This document shows, one piece after another, positions 10,374 through 21,499 of a stretch of 64,000 nt of DNA (positions are counted from its first letter, which is position 1; every line of letters starts with the position of its first letter). The stretch comes from Delphinapterus leucas. Lineage: Eukaryota; Chordata; Mammalia; Artiodactyla; Monodontidae. Below the pieces are notes generated by a model. The model worked only from the letters and a program-made list of their open reading frames with translations, did not search any database and had not been told where the DNA came from. The stretch spans positions 81,717,423 to 81,781,422 of the forward strand of contig NW_022098076.1 in assembly GCF_002288925.2 (NCBI RefSeq). Direction: 5' to 3'. The position numbers and the translations under genes are program-made.

Positions 10374-10716
10374 TTTTTTTTTTTTTTTTTGATCCAATGA
10401 GGTCTTTTTCTTCTGGAAATGGAAACCGGCATGGCTAGTTCCATATTAAGAAATCATTCAGGGTTGATATTAGACTATCCAATCTAGAGGAGCCTCCTTG
10501 TCATTAATTTTTACTTGAGCTCTGGTAGAATTTTACAAGACTGACCCTTCTCCTTTACATATGAAGACTTCTTCTCCTTAACCTTCTATGTCAACACGTT
10601 CTTCTGGATTTTCTCCTTCCTTTCCATCTACCCCTTCTCAGGGTCCACTGAAGAAGCCTCCTCCCCTGTCAATTTGTGACAGGAGGTAGTTCTTCAGCGC
10701 TAAGCGGCCATCTTCT
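10374..10716 (-). pseudogene. Possible A-tailed retrosequence, source not identified
   Basis: On minus a run of 18 A's (plus-strand T's at about 10374-10391) follows about 325 bp that begins 'gaagatggccgcttagcgct'. The start resembles a 5' UTR/ATG context ('aagatggc'). The body contains lysine- and glutamate-rich codons with stops in all frames. This arrangement is typical of a decayed processed pseudogene, but I could not match a parent gene, and it could also be an unlisted SINE. Confidence 0.35.
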
Positions 10717-10784
10717 TTTTTCACTTTACACACTCTCCCAGCCAGCCTCGTTGAATCCCCTGCCTTCAATTATTATCTAAATGA

Positions 10785-11958
10785 TGGAGGCTTCTGAAAG
10801 TCTAATTATAGTTCAGATCTGTCTCTTAAGCTTCATACCTACCTATCCAACTGTCTTCCAGGCACAAGGTCCTAAAAGTCAACATGTCCCAAATTGAACT
10901 CATCACCCTTCTCACCCTAAATCTGTTCTGCTTACTCTTCCCTGTCTTAGAACCTGGCATCGTTTGCCCCACAGTCACCAAGCAAGAGCATCATTTTCCC
11001 TTCTCTATCCCTCATGTCACGCATTCCCATGGACTCTTTCTCAAAGATCTCTCAGATCTTCCCGTCTCTCCATGTCCACTGCCATTAACCCTAGGCAGGC
11101 TGTCATCCTCTCTAGTCTGAATTACTGCAACAGCCATCGAAGGGACACCCCATGGATGGCCTTGCCTCCCTCTAATCCATTCTCCAGTCTACTACCAGAG
11201 GAGTTTTGAAAACAGTTTTGATCATGTCACCGTCCTACTTCAAGTGGCTTCCTACTCTTCTTAAGAAAAAAATCTAAGCCCTTTAGTATGGGCTCCCACA
11301 CCCTTCACAGTCTGTCCCTTCTTACTCCAGCCTAATTTGCCACCTCTTCCACTTGCCAAAATTGAAATTTGTTCAATTCTTTGGACATTATTTGCTCTTT
11401 CTTAATGCCAGTGTTTGTGTATATTATTTCCTTTGTCTGGGATATGTCACCTCTGACCCTTCATACCTGTTGTTAACTCCAAGCTTACACATCATTTCCT
11501 CTTAGAAGCCTTCTCCATGTCACTGAATCTGAGTTAGGTACCCCTAAATATTGGCTCTGCCACTAATTAGTTGTGAGGCTTTAGACAAGTTACCTAATTT
11601 TTCTGTGCCTCAGTTTCCTCATCTATAAAAGGAGATCATAATAAGTACCAATGTCAAAGAGTTGTTGAGAAGATTAAATGATAACAGGGCCTGGAAATAG
11701 TAGTGCTAAACCTAAGTTGGCTATTATCATCATCACAAATATTATTACTAGCTGTCCTGGCAGCCTGTAGTTTCCATACCATGGTAGTTACCACACTATT
11801 TTGCACCTGTTTGCTCACTTCTCTATATCTTCTTCCAGACTTTGCCAGCTGGAAGTGCTGGGATTGTACACACCTTCTTCACCATTGTATCTCCGGTACC
11901 TAGCACAATGCCTAACACGTGGTAAGTAATCACTAGATGTCTGTTGGATAAATAAATA
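10785..11958 (+). mobile_element. L2 LINE 3' portion, split by a MIR
   Basis: The L2 ORF/3' region is recognisable: 'gtcaacatgtcccaaattga', 'actcatcacccttctcac', 'gaattactgcaacagcc', 'gatcatgtcaccgtcctact', 'gtggcttcctactcttctt', and after the MIR the L2 3' end 'cctagcacaatgcctaacac' with a final 'ataaataaataa'. It is heavily mutated and non-coding. The MIR at about 11546-11755 interrupts it, so the MIR arrived after the L2. Confidence 0.8.
11546..11755 (+). repeat. MIR SINE inside L2
   Basis: Clear MIR order: 'ggctctgccactaattag', 'ttctgtgcctcagtttcctc', 'atctataaaaggagatcata', 'gagttgttgagaagattaaa', 'gcctggaaatagtagtgcta'. Confidence 0.85.
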
Positions 11959-12855
11959 AAGCTTAATGCCTAACAAACCATAAATTATTTGCATATAGAA
12001 ATGTATGGCCCCTAATTATTAGCCATTAGGTAGATACAAAGTCTTACTAAGAAACTGCCACAGGACATTCATCCTGTGGATGGCCCTTTCTGCAGTCTTT
12101 TAAGAGAGAGAATATCAACTTTTCCTTTCTTAAGAGAAGTCCTTAGACGATATGGCTAAAGAAAGCGCAAGATCATTAATGTAGAGATGCAGGTGTGTGC
12201 AGCTGGAGTGAAGAATTTCCAGGAGAAACATAATGGCAAGTAGTTGAGATAAATCTCTTGAGAGAGAATAACGCTCCTCTTGCCAAAAAAGCAATTGAAA
12301 TGCATTTGTAGGAATTCTGATCATTTAGGGCCCATCTTTCTAAGAAATATTTGTAAAATGTTACAAATTGAGAGGTAGGTGTTTTCGAGTTTCAGGGGAC
12401 ATTAGTCATTATCTTGATGAACAGGAAGATCATTGGTCATTCATTTGGCTCTCAACACTTGAGAAATAAGAGAATATACATCACTGAAACATGATTAAGC
12501 TGTTAAGGGGCAGACTGACATCATGAAGGGAAAATAATATTGTCTTTTGCTAAAAGTGATTCCAAGAGATAGCAAAAGAGGATTTCTCCTACATTGGAAA
12601 AAAAAGATTGCATGGGAACAAATTATATAGATAATAAGAAATCCCAAAACAATGCCAAACTTGCTTACTTAAGAGTTGAATCTAGTCTCTTCCAATTAAC
12701 TGATCTTTTGAAAGGTACTTATTTTAATTTATTAACCAAAACCAATGATGTTAACCCACCATCCTATAGCAGCAGCAACCTCTGAGCCATGCTTACAAGG
12801 ATTCCTTCAGGGCAGCATAAAGCAAAGCACTGAGTGAGAGCGGGCGTGTAGGGTT

Positions 12856-12895
12856 GGGAGTGTGTGTGTCTGTGTGTGTGTGTGTGTCTGTGTGG
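12856..12895 (+). repeat. (TG)n microsatellite
   Basis: About 40 bp of 'tg' dinucleotides with two 'tctg' interruptions. Confidence 0.95.
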
Positions 12896-13504
12896 GGTAT
12901 GAAGAACGGGGAGGAAATGAGGAGAGAAACAAAGCGGGAGGAATAGAGTCTGAATGAGTGCCTCTAAGAGACTCAGACATGAGAAAGGAACCCAGAAATG
13001 CTACAGAAAAAGCAAATGAATTACTCACTTCACGAGAGACTATCTTCTTTTATTTTAAATGGCTAATAAAGAACATCAAGATGATCTTAGCTAAAGGTCT
13101 GTTGATAAAATGAAGAGAAATATATGTTTGCTTTTGCCAAACTAGCTTCTGGAATATTTACTTTTCTGAAGAGAAACTTATTTCCTGACAACAGGCGGTT
13201 AATCAATCAACAAATGGTTCAGAAGCAGCTGTCTCTCTGGTACTCTACCAGACATAAACATTTACAATAAAATACCGAAAAGAGATGGCGAGTCATAAAG
13301 TCCCAAATTATATGGTACAAGAATGAGGAAATCTATAATCAGTTGTGTGTTACAAAGTTTCGGTGTAAAATGTTCCAGTTAAGAATGCGCTTATAGCAGA
13401 TTTCACAGAGGAGGTGGTACTTGCACAGGGTCTTAAAGGATAGACAAATGAAGAGGAAGAGAAAGACATCTCTGGACAAGGAACAGCTCAGGCCGTATGT
13501 AAAG

Positions 13505-13735
13505 GCAGATATCCATAAAATGGAATATTATTCAGCCTGTAAAAGAAGGAAATTCTAACACATGCTACAACATAGATGAACCTTGAAAATGTTCTGGAAA
13601 TAGACAGTGGTGATGATGGAGTACAGTGTAAATGTGCTATTAAGTACCATTAGGCACTGAATTCTACACTCAAAACGGTTACAGTGATACATTTTTATGT
13701 TATGTATATTTTACGACAGAAAAATACATGGGTGC
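13505..13735 (+). mobile_element. L1 3'-end fragment (old)
   Basis: 'ccataaaatggaatattatt', 'cagcctgtaaaagaaggaaa', 'acatagatgaaccttgaaaa' and 'cactcaaaacggttac' follow old L1 ORF2/3' UTR sequence. Broken by mutations; no coding potential. Confidence 0.7.
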
Positions 13736-13927
13736 GGGAGTGAGCCTAGAGGTCTGGAAAGAAGGGTGGAATAACTAGAGAAGGAGGGAGCAAAGGAAAC
13801 ATTCGGGGGGGCCTGACTATGAAGAGCCTTGAAATTCGGACAAGTGAGTTTTAATTTTATTTGCTAACTTTGCTATTGAGCTGACAAGGAACATAAATCC
13901 AGCCATCATTTAAAAATGTATTCAACA

Positions 13928-14132
13928 GGGCTTCCCTGGTGGCGCAGTGGTTGAGGGTCCGCCTGCCGATGCAGGGGACACGGGTTCGTGCCCCGGTCCG
14001 GGAAGATCCCGCATGCCGCGGAGCGACTGGGCCCGTGAGCCATGGCCGCTGAGCCTGCGCATCCAGAGCCTGTGCTCCGCAACGGGAGAGGCCACATTAG
14101 TGAGAGGCCCGCGTACCGCAAAAAAAAAAAAA
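13928..14132 (+). mobile_element. CHR-2 type SINE with 16-bp target-site duplication
   Basis: Full-length CHR-2 with an uninterrupted A-tail. The perfect repeat 'aaaaatgtattcaaca' at 13912-13927 and 14133-14148 proves a clean retrotransposition and suggests a fairly recent insertion. Confidence 0.97.
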
Positions 14133-14608
14133 AAAAATGTATTCAACACTCCTGTGCAGGATCAAGCAGATGCCTGGAGCCAGAGTGAAGAGTTAGAACG
14201 TTGTAATAACAATGCACATTTGAAGTTAGGTGGGTTTAAGGAAGGAAAGAGAAAAAAAGAAATGGCTCCAAAGGGAAACTTGAATAGTTTAGGGGGGGGC
14301 TGCCTGAATGTGGGTCTTCCAAAAAGAGAGGTTTTAAAAATGACATATTTCAAAACCTGTGCAAATGGGAGGGTGACCAGAGCTGGAGAAATTGGGGGTT
14401 AGGGCTGCAGAGGATGACTTTGGTTTTGTTTGGACTGAATTTGAGATGAGGAGACGTTATGTTTAAATGGTCTTACAGGGAGTTGAAAAAGCCAAAAGCT
14501 CAGGAGATAGAGGAGATGAAAATACAGGGGTAAGTTGAACAAAGAGGACAACTAAATGCCCAGGATGGGCTTTATTTCTTAATCTTAGGGAAACCTTAAA
14601 CTTAGGAC

Positions 14609-14828
14609 AGTGGTTCTCAACTGCGGGAAATTTCACCCCCCAGAGGGCATTTGATAATGTCTGGAGACATTTCCTGTTGTCGCAACTGCAGGGAAGTGGA
14701 GTCGGTTCTGGCATCTAACGGTAGCACTGGGGATGCACTAAATATCCCGTAATGCATAAGACATCTCCCCCACGGCAAAGAATTATCTAGTCCAAAATGT
14801 CAATAGTGCCGAGGTTGAGGAAACCTGA
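14609..14828 (+). mobile_element. MER20-type hAT-Charlie MITE
   Basis: The ~220-bp element starts 'acagtggttctcaactgcgg' and ends 'aggttgaggaaacctg'. Internal matches include 'gataatgtctggagacattt', 'tgttgtcgcaactgcaggg', 'aaagaattatctagtccaaa' and 'atgtcaatagtgccgaggtt'. The ends form the expected imperfect terminal inverted repeats. MER20 copies are known to be co-opted as enhancers in placental mammals; nothing here shows that. Confidence 0.85.
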
Positions 14829-15370
14829 TTTTGGGGCAAAAAGAGTTGAAACTTTGAAAACAAATGTCCAAGTGATAGAGAGATAGGATAAATCCTTTAA
14901 TTAGAAGATCCAAGTTATGGAAGCTCACAGAGGAGAAACTTTCAAGCAAGGAGTGGTCAGCATTTGCCAACACTGCTGACCCTGACCTCAGGCACCGGTG
15001 GCCTTAGAGAGAGCTACAACTCTTCTAGCATCTGCATGAGAGGTGGGGACACAGGGCAAACAGCAGCCCCCAAGATTGGAGAGACATACGAATGAATGCG
15101 GGGAGTCATGGCTTCCCGGAAAAGAGGATCAAAAGTGGAAACCACTGCAGGAACCAGGACGGGGCGAGGAAAACCTGAACTGTAATTGGCAAATAGCTGG
15201 AGGCTTAGTGTGGACAACTCTGAGAGTTAAAAACTCCAGGGGACCCAGTCCCGGGGGAGCCCCCCCCCCAATTTTGTGAGATTTACCTCCAGGAGCGTGA
15301 CTAGACTCTCACAATAAATATCAGAGAAAAATCCCCTTGTGCTTCCGGAAAGAGAAGGAGAAAAGGAACC

Positions 15371-15755
15371 TTTTTTTTTTTTATTGAAGTATAGTTGACT
15401 TACAATGTTGTGTTAGTTTCTGGTGTACAGCAAAGTGATTCAGGTCTTTTTCAGATTCCTTTCCATTATAGTTTATAACAAGATATTGAATATAGTTCCC
15501 TGTGCTATACAATACATCCTTGTTGTTTATCTGTTTTATAGATAGTAGTTTGTATCTGCTAATCCTAAACCCCTAATTTATCCCTCTCCACTCCTTTTCC
15601 CCTTTGGTAACCATAAGTTCTTCTGTGTCTGTGAGTCTGTTTTGTAAGTAAGTTCATATGTATCATTTTTTTTTTAGATTCCACATATAAAGTGATGTCA
15701 TATGATATCTGTTTTTCTCTGACTTACTTCACTTAGTATGAGAATCTCTAGGTGA
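15371..15755 (-). mobile_element. L1 3' end (minus)
   Basis: Plus-strand T's at 15371-15382 are the A-tail. Then 'attgaagtatagttgactta', 'ttctggtgtacagcaaagtg', 'ttccctgtgctatacaatac' and 'gacttacttcacttagtatg' are the antisense of the cetartiodactyl L1 3' UTR and ORF2 end. 5'-truncated. Confidence 0.9.
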
Positions 15756-16149
15756 AAAGGGACCATTTTTAAATACTCCAGAGCACTCTGTTCTTACAAG
15801 TCCTTCTCTCAGGGGAAACTAGTTAACCAGAGCCTAACATGCTGGCGTATTATCAGAGCCTAACTGACCTGGGTGAAGAGAAATACCCAACTCCAGCTTT
15901 CTCTAGCCTTCCATGTGAGAGAAGGGAAGTACTCAACTCCAGCCCACTCTAGCCATTCTCGCCCACCTAAGCAAGGAGGAAAAAAAAAAATTAAACACTT
16001 GCAAAATTCACAGTTCAAGGCATAGACTCACTAAGACAGAGACCTAATTATAGAATGCTTCCCCTCCCCCAACTCCTTACTACCACATTAATAAAGGCTT
16101 ATTTGCAGCAGTTCCTATACCTGCTACATCATGCCTGGCTATCAAGAAA

Positions 16150-16712
16150 AATTTACAAGGCATTACAAAAGGTAAAAAGCACAATTTGAAGAGACAGAGC
16201 AAGTATCAGAAGCAGTCATAGCAGGGATGTTGTAATTATCAGACCTGTAATTTAAAACAACTCATTAATATGCTAAGGACTCTAATGGATAAAGTAAACG
16301 GCATGCAAGAGCAGATGGCAATGTGAAAAGAGAGATGGAAATCCTAAAAGAAGAACCAAAAAGATAAAACAACAACAACAACACTGTAACAGAAATAGAG
16401 AATGCTTTTGATGGGCTTATTTGCAGACTAAACACAGCTGAGGAAAGAATCTCTGAGCTAGAGGATGTATCAACAGAATCCTTGAAAAAGAAAAGCAGAG
16501 AGAAAAAGAAAGTCTGAGAAAATAAACCCAGAACAGACTATCTAAAGACTATGGGACAACTAAAACAGGAGTGGTAGACAAATAATGAGAAAGAGAATGG
16601 AATAGAAGAAATGTTTGAAACAATAATGACTGAGAATTTCCCCAAATTTATGTCAGACGCCAAACCAAAGATGCATCCACTAAGGACTGAGATAGCAGAA
16701 TGAAAACTGCCA
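16150..16712 (+). mobile_element. Old L1/HAL1 ORF1-region fragment
   Basis: 'caagagcagatggcaatgtg', 'cagctgaggaaagaatctct', 'gagctagaggatgt', 'gaatttccccaaatttatgt' and 'agacgccaaaccaaagatgc' are typical of the ORF1 coiled-coil region of old L1 or HAL1. Many stops. The subfamily is not resolved. Confidence 0.65.
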
Positions 16713-17193
16713 AGTGGAGAATAGGGTAGCCCAAGGTATGCATTTAATAAACACTTGGTGGATGAATAAACATTTGACATACCTGCTTTTGTATTCAGCC
16801 ATTCATTCATTTACTGAGCATCTACTAGGTACCCTAATATCAATCTCATCAAAAATACACATCCTAGGCTCTAAGAAGCATCAGACAGTGTGCGCTGACA
16901 GGAGGTTATGTGGGAAAAGACATGGAGAGACAGCTAGCAGCCTTCTTACACAGACAATAACTGTGCTACAGTTTCTACTTTACAAAGCACCTCCATGTAT
17001 ACTCTCCTTTTTGATCCTCATAATGCAAATTGTACATGTCAGTACCATTCAGTGGCTCTGTCAGTGACTGCTGATTGCAGTCAGAATAAGATAGAAGCTA
17101 ATTGGCAAAGCTTTTGCTCATTCACACTAGAATGGATTTGCCTACCATGTGCCAGATGCTGTTCTAGGTACTGGGAGTATAAGAGTGGACCGA

Positions 17194-18077
17194 ATATATA
17201 GACAGCTCATGCAGCTCAATAGTAAAGAAACAAACACCCCAATCCAAAAATGGGCAGAAGACCTAAATAGACATTTCTCCAAAGAGGACATACAAATGGC
17301 CAAGATGCACATGAAAATCTGCTCAACATCACTAATTATCAGAGAAATGCAAATCAAAACTACAATGAGGTATCACCTCACACCGGTTAGAATGGGCATC
17401 ATCAGAAAATCTACAAACAACAAATGCTGGAGAGGGTGTGGAGAAAAGGGAACCCTCTTGCACTGTTGGTGGGAATGTAAATTGATACAGCCACTATGGA
17501 GAACAGTATGGAGGTTCCTTAAAAAACTACAAATAGAACTACCATACGACCCAGCAATCCCACTACTGGGCATATACCCAGAGAAAACCATAATTCAAAA
17601 AGACACATGCACCCCAGTGCTCATTGCAGCACTGTTTACAATTGCCAGGTCATGGAAGCAACCTAAATGTCCATCGACAGACAAATGGATAAAGAAGATG
17701 TGGTACATATATACAATGGAATATTACTCAGCCATGAAAAGGAACGAAATTGGGTCATTTGTTGAGATGTGGGTGGATCTAGAGACTGTCATACAGAGTG
17801 AAGTAAGTCAGAAAGAGGAAAACAAATATCGTATATTAACGCATGTATGTGGAATCTAGAAAAATGGTACAGATGAACCAGTTTGCAGGGTAGAAGTTGA
17901 GACACAGATGTAGAGAACAAACGTATGGACACCAACGGGGGAAAGCCACAGGGGGTTGGGGGTGGGGGTGTGATGAATTGGGAGATTGGGATTGACATAT
18001 ATACACTGATGTGTATAAAACTGATGACTAATAAGAACCTACTGTATAAAGAAGTAAATAAAATAAAATTTAAAAAA
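17194..18077 (+). mobile_element. 5'-truncated L1 with open ORF2 C-terminus
   Basis: The L1 ORF2 C-terminal frame stays open from about 17215 to 17859. It includes the cysteine-rich motif ([18 protein letters not shown]), [12 protein letters not shown] and its natural stop. A 3' UTR with a G-rich stretch (about 17937-17976) and an 'aaataaaataaaa' tail follows. Exact 13-bp duplications 'aagagtggaccga' flank it at 17181-17193 and 18078-18090. Endonuclease and reverse transcriptase domains are missing, so it cannot move. The intact reading frame points to a younger insertion than the other L1s here. Confidence 0.95.
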
Positions 18078-18119
18078 AAGAGTGGACCGAAAAAGGTCCC
18101 TGTCCTCATGGTGCTTACC

Positions 18120-18480
18120 TCCAGTGGCTGACCACGTGCCTGATGATGTGGCCTCTACCCACCTGCCCATCCTCCCCCGCCCGACCCCCTCCCTTCTCTC
18201 CAGCCACATGGAACCACAGGCGCTTTTCTGAACATGCCTGCTAAGGAAATCCTATTCCACACATTGTCACCCACCATCTCCTCTGTTTGGAACACTTTCC
18301 TCCCTTCCCCATCTAGCTACTTCCTTCCGGGCCATCCAGCTCAGCCAGGCCCAGGCATCACCTCTCAGGGAAGCTTTGCCCATCACCCTCATTGGGTCTA
18401 GCATCCCCCCCTTTCCCCCCCACCTCACACACATGTCCATCCTGGAGGGGTTACACATGGGGAAGTTAACTTGTGATTAA
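18120..18480 (+). repeat. Probable L2 fragment
   Basis: Pyrimidine-rich text such as 'ctctgtttggaacactttcc', 'ttccttccgggccatccagc' and 'tcaggg aagctttgcc' resembles the L2 3' half. Strongly diverged. Confidence 0.5.
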
Positions 18481-19644
18481 AGCTCTCCCTTAAACAGATA
18501 TTAGTTTCTTTCGCTGGTGGACATTAGTCATTTTTGCCACCCAGCATTTGTCCCCTCACTGATCTTCCTTGGGGACCCTTGTCCCCCACCTCCATGAGTG
18601 CCAAGAGAGTCTGAGTCCACAAAAAATCTCGGGATGCAGGATAGTAGAGCCTTTGCCTCAGAACTAAGCTAATCCACCTAATCCCATTCCCCAGAATGCA
18701 ATGATTGATTTAGAGAAGAGAATCGGATCCAAGTTGGTCCAATTGACGTGAAGTCCAGAAGTTTTGTTGGCCCATTGTAGGGTGAGGAACTCAAAAGGGT
18801 AGTCCTCAGAGCTGCTGGCAGCCAGCTGGTGACCACAAGGGCCCGTCTGAGGAAGTGGCGGAGCTGGGAGTCAGCTCCTAAGCCTCAAGACTCAGGCTAC
18901 TTACTTACAAAAGCCAGTTCATTTGCCCCCCCCATCCTCTCTGCCCCCACAGAAGTTTGGGCTGGGTTTTCTATCCGGAAAAATTCACCCCATTATAGGA
19001 GTGAAGTAGCTACAAGGTATTATCTTTTATAGTGTATTATAGCCAAGCCTCTGTATATGCTTTCTTCAGGGACTTTTATAGGACACCAGAAACAGAAGTT
19101 TCCAGAAGATAATCACCCATTTTGTTGGCAAAAGCCTAAACTCATTGACGTCTTTATCCAAAAAACTATTCTTCACTCCCCAAATTTGACTTAACTTTCC
19201 AAAGGAACTAAGTTGTATAAGCCGTGGTTCAGAAGTTAAAATGTCAGTTAGCCTTTGAAACAGAAATGTGTCCCCTGCTGCACACACATATTAAATTTTT
19301 GCTTGACAGTGAGGTTTAGATTCTGGAGATTAACTAAGGCTGAAGGAAAAACTTTAGATGCCTTGGAAATTAGTGAGCTATGTAACAGGCAGCTAAGAGA
19401 AACTGTGCCTGTCCACCTTATGTGAATGAGAAGGTAAATAATTTAGAGATCATCACATACACTATCAATATGACTCATGTTTTATTAATAACTCAAAGCT
19501 GATGACAACAAAATTAATCAAAAGGAAAGATAATTCATCTTCTAGCCTGTTTTTACTTTATCCAATAGGCCTTAAAAGGGTTACTGACCATTTCTCAAGG
19601 ACAGAAATTTTGCTGTGAATATCACGTACACCTCCCTGCCTGCA

Positions 19645-20035
19645 CACACTTACACACACACACACACATGCACACAGCACTGGACTGCAGTGGTTAGCTG
19701 CCTGGCTTTGGAACCACGTAAACACTTCCTCTTGTGTCTTGGGCAAGTAACTATTCCCTCTACCCCTCAATTTTCCCTTCTGCAAAACTTCCTATGTTGT
19801 AAGAAGGACTAAATAAAACAATCAATGTGAAATACATACTCTAGGGCATAATATGAACAACAACAGCTAAAATTGAATTCTAGGCACTAAAGCACTTTGT
19901 AAATGTCAGGTCATTTAGCAGAGATAACAACCTGTACTCTAGGAAGATGCTAATATTACCCTCATTGTGCTAATGAAGAACCCAAGGCTCAAAAATCACA
20001 CAGCTACTAAAGAGCAAGGTTCAACTGCCACATAA
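19645..20035. repeat. (CA)n followed by two opposed MIR fragments
   Basis: 19645-19676 is a short (CA)n. About 19685-19870 reads as plus-strand MIR ('tgtcttgggcaagtaactat', 'caattttcccttctgcaaaa'). About 19880-20035 reads as minus-strand MIR ('ctaaagcactttgtaaatgt', 'gaagaacccaaggctcaaaa', 'cacacagctactaaagagca'). Confidence 0.65.
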
Positions 20036-20443
20036 TCCTTCATAAGAAATGACACATGGTAGCTATCACGATTGTGCTTGCTTTCAATAGGATGCCTACA
20101 GAAGAAGGCTTTAATTTTAAGATTTTATTTTGAAGGGTTCTAACTATATAACTTTATTTGGGGTAAAATTTGACAGTGATGCAAGATGCTTAAAAATTAA
20201 GTCAATAGGATGGCATACTTAACATCCCCAACCGTAATTACAGCTTCAGCTTCCTTAGGTCCAGATGGAAAGAACTAATGATATTTCTGGACCCAAAGAG
20301 TGGGCAAAGTATTTGTGTATAGTTGAGTAGCATGATTAAAGGAAAATCTGAGAAGTAGGGTGTTGCCTGATTCTATTGCAAACTACTTGTGCAAGTTACC
20401 AGCTCACAGAATCTGAACTTCCTTATCTGTCAGAGGAAGGGAT

Positions 20444-20449
20444 TTTATT
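20444..20449 (-). promoter_or_regulatory. Candidate intronic poly(A) signal
   Basis: Plus 'tttatt' is a canonical AATAAA on the transcribed strand. It sits about 235 bp past the stop that would end an intron-retained FAM124B message. Function is inferred from position only. Confidence 0.35.
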
Positions 20450-20453
20450 AAAT

Positions 20454-20637
20454 CAGTGCCTCTCAACCACGTTACAAGCTACATATTAGAGTCATCCAAG
20501 GAGTTTTAAAAGTATTACCCAAGCCAGTGTGCCCCTAAAGATTCTAATCTAACTGACTTGGGGTGCAGCCATGGCACGGGAACGTTTGAAAACTCCCCAG
20601 AGACTTTGGTGTGCAACCAAGGTTGAGAACTACGACA
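20454..20637 (+). mobile_element. MER5A-type hAT-Charlie MITE
   Basis: Begins 'cagtgcctctcaaccacg' and ends 'ccaaggttgagaactacgac'. Between lie 'agagtcatccaaggagtttt', 'aagattctaatctaactgac' and 'ttggggtgcagccatgg', the MER5A order, between inverted ends. Confidence 0.8.
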
Positions 20638-20705
20638 TTAAATCATCTCTTGGATGTCACATCACACAGTTACATGTGCATCTAAAGATCATGGAGACCA
20701 AACAG

Positions 20706-20714
20706 AAATACCTG
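20706..20714 (-). promoter_or_regulatory. FAM124B splice donor
   Basis: On minus 'cag' then 'gtattt' marks the end of exon 1 (last base 20712). The CAG codon is complete, so the intron is phase 0 and joins the GTC codon that opens exon 2. +3 to +6 (ATTT) is a modest donor, compatible with some intron retention. Confidence 0.88.
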
Positions 20715-21443
20715 AAGTAGAATCTTGTTGCCGTCATAGTCCTGTGTTTGCCACCGGGTATGGCTGATGGGGACACACGGATGGGGTAGAAGAGGCACTA
20801 ACTGGCCAATCTCTTGAACCTTGAACTGCAACACTGAAGCCTCTTTGGGGTCCACCGACACTCCAGGGGGCAGCTGCTTCAGTGAGAGCTGCAGGGCAAA
20901 GCTCTCGGTGGAGTAGAGCGCGAAGAAACAGAAGCTGCTCTTCTGCAAGGTGGCTTCCCTCTGCAGGATCATCTCATAGAGCCTGATGGCATCCTCGTAG
21001 TTACCAAAACTGCAGTAGAGCGTCACTCTCAGGATCTCGGTGCCACAGTGCACCTGTCTCACGCCCCAAATGGGCATCTGGTTGTCCAGACTATAGAATT
21101 CCTGATTGGCAAGAATATAGGGGCACGGTCTTCCCTGCGCATTCTGGGTGGGGTAGCACTGCCACGGCCAATGCTGTAGGGAGTCAAGGACGCGAAACAG
21201 CCGCTCCTCTCCGAAGCTTTCGTGCAGGAAGAGCAGAACAGACATCCCCGGGAAGCGGGACCGCTTGGAGTGGCATTTGTCATAGTATTTCACTGGACTG
21301 ACCCGCTCAGACACCAGAAAGACACGGACCTCTGGGCAAATGCAGTCCAGGAGCTGGTCCAGGGTTTGCTGCAGAAGCGAGCCATGCCCGGAGTTGGCCA
21401 GGAGGTGGACAGTCATGGCCAGAGGCTCCCATGTCTCGTCCAT
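20712..21443 (-). CDS. FAM124B: FAM124B, first coding exon (residues 1-244)
   Basis: Encodes the conserved FAM124 domain. From the chosen ATG the protein starts M-D-E-T-W-E-P-L-A-M-T-V-H-L-L, matching the family start. Landmarks are L-L-D-C-I-C-P-E-V-R (31-40), S-R-F-P-G-M-S-V-L-L-F-L-H-E (62-75), P-W-Q-C-Y-P-T-Q (93-100), P-I-W-G-V-R-Q-V-H-C-G (124-134), V-T-L-Y-C-S (140-145) and D-Y-D-G-N-K-I-L-L-Q at the end. There is no signal peptide or membrane segment. I chose 21443 over the adjacent upstream ATG at 21446 and the more distant one at 21524 because human FAM124B begins M-D-E-T; the upstream frame is not family-like. With exon 2 the product is 461 aa (human about 455). The paralogue FAM124A shares the domain, but the sequence fits B. 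Human FAM124B is reported as nuclear and linked to CHD7/CHD8; molecular activity is unknown. Confidence 0.95.
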
Positions 21444-21499
21444 CATGGGGGCCGAGGATGACAGAGGATGCAAGTGAGCAGGGCCCACTGGTTCAGCTT
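21444..21499 (-). other. FAM124B: FAM124B 5' UTR, possibly bounded by a splice acceptor
   Basis: Just upstream of the start, minus 'ccattcatttcag' ends at 21500 and looks like a 3' splice site. Exon 1 may therefore begin at 21499 and be joined to a non-coding upstream exon that I cannot place. The alternative is a promoter close to 21.5-22 kb; no CpG island or TATA box is evident there. Confidence 0.4.

Larger units (their letters stand above)
10155..20711 (-). other. FAM124B: FAM124B intron (10.56 kb)
   Basis: The single coding intron, phase 0, runs from the donor GT at 20711-20710 to the acceptor AG at 10156-10155. It is filled mostly with transposon remnants, which are listed individually. 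Stretches 11959-13500, 14833-15370 and 18485-19640 show nothing I recognise apart from the repeats named. Confidence 0.88.

Noticed and set aside
17149..17859. 236-codon plus-strand frame as a possible gene
   Set aside because: It is the C-terminal part of L1 ORF2 within a truncated insertion, not a host gene.
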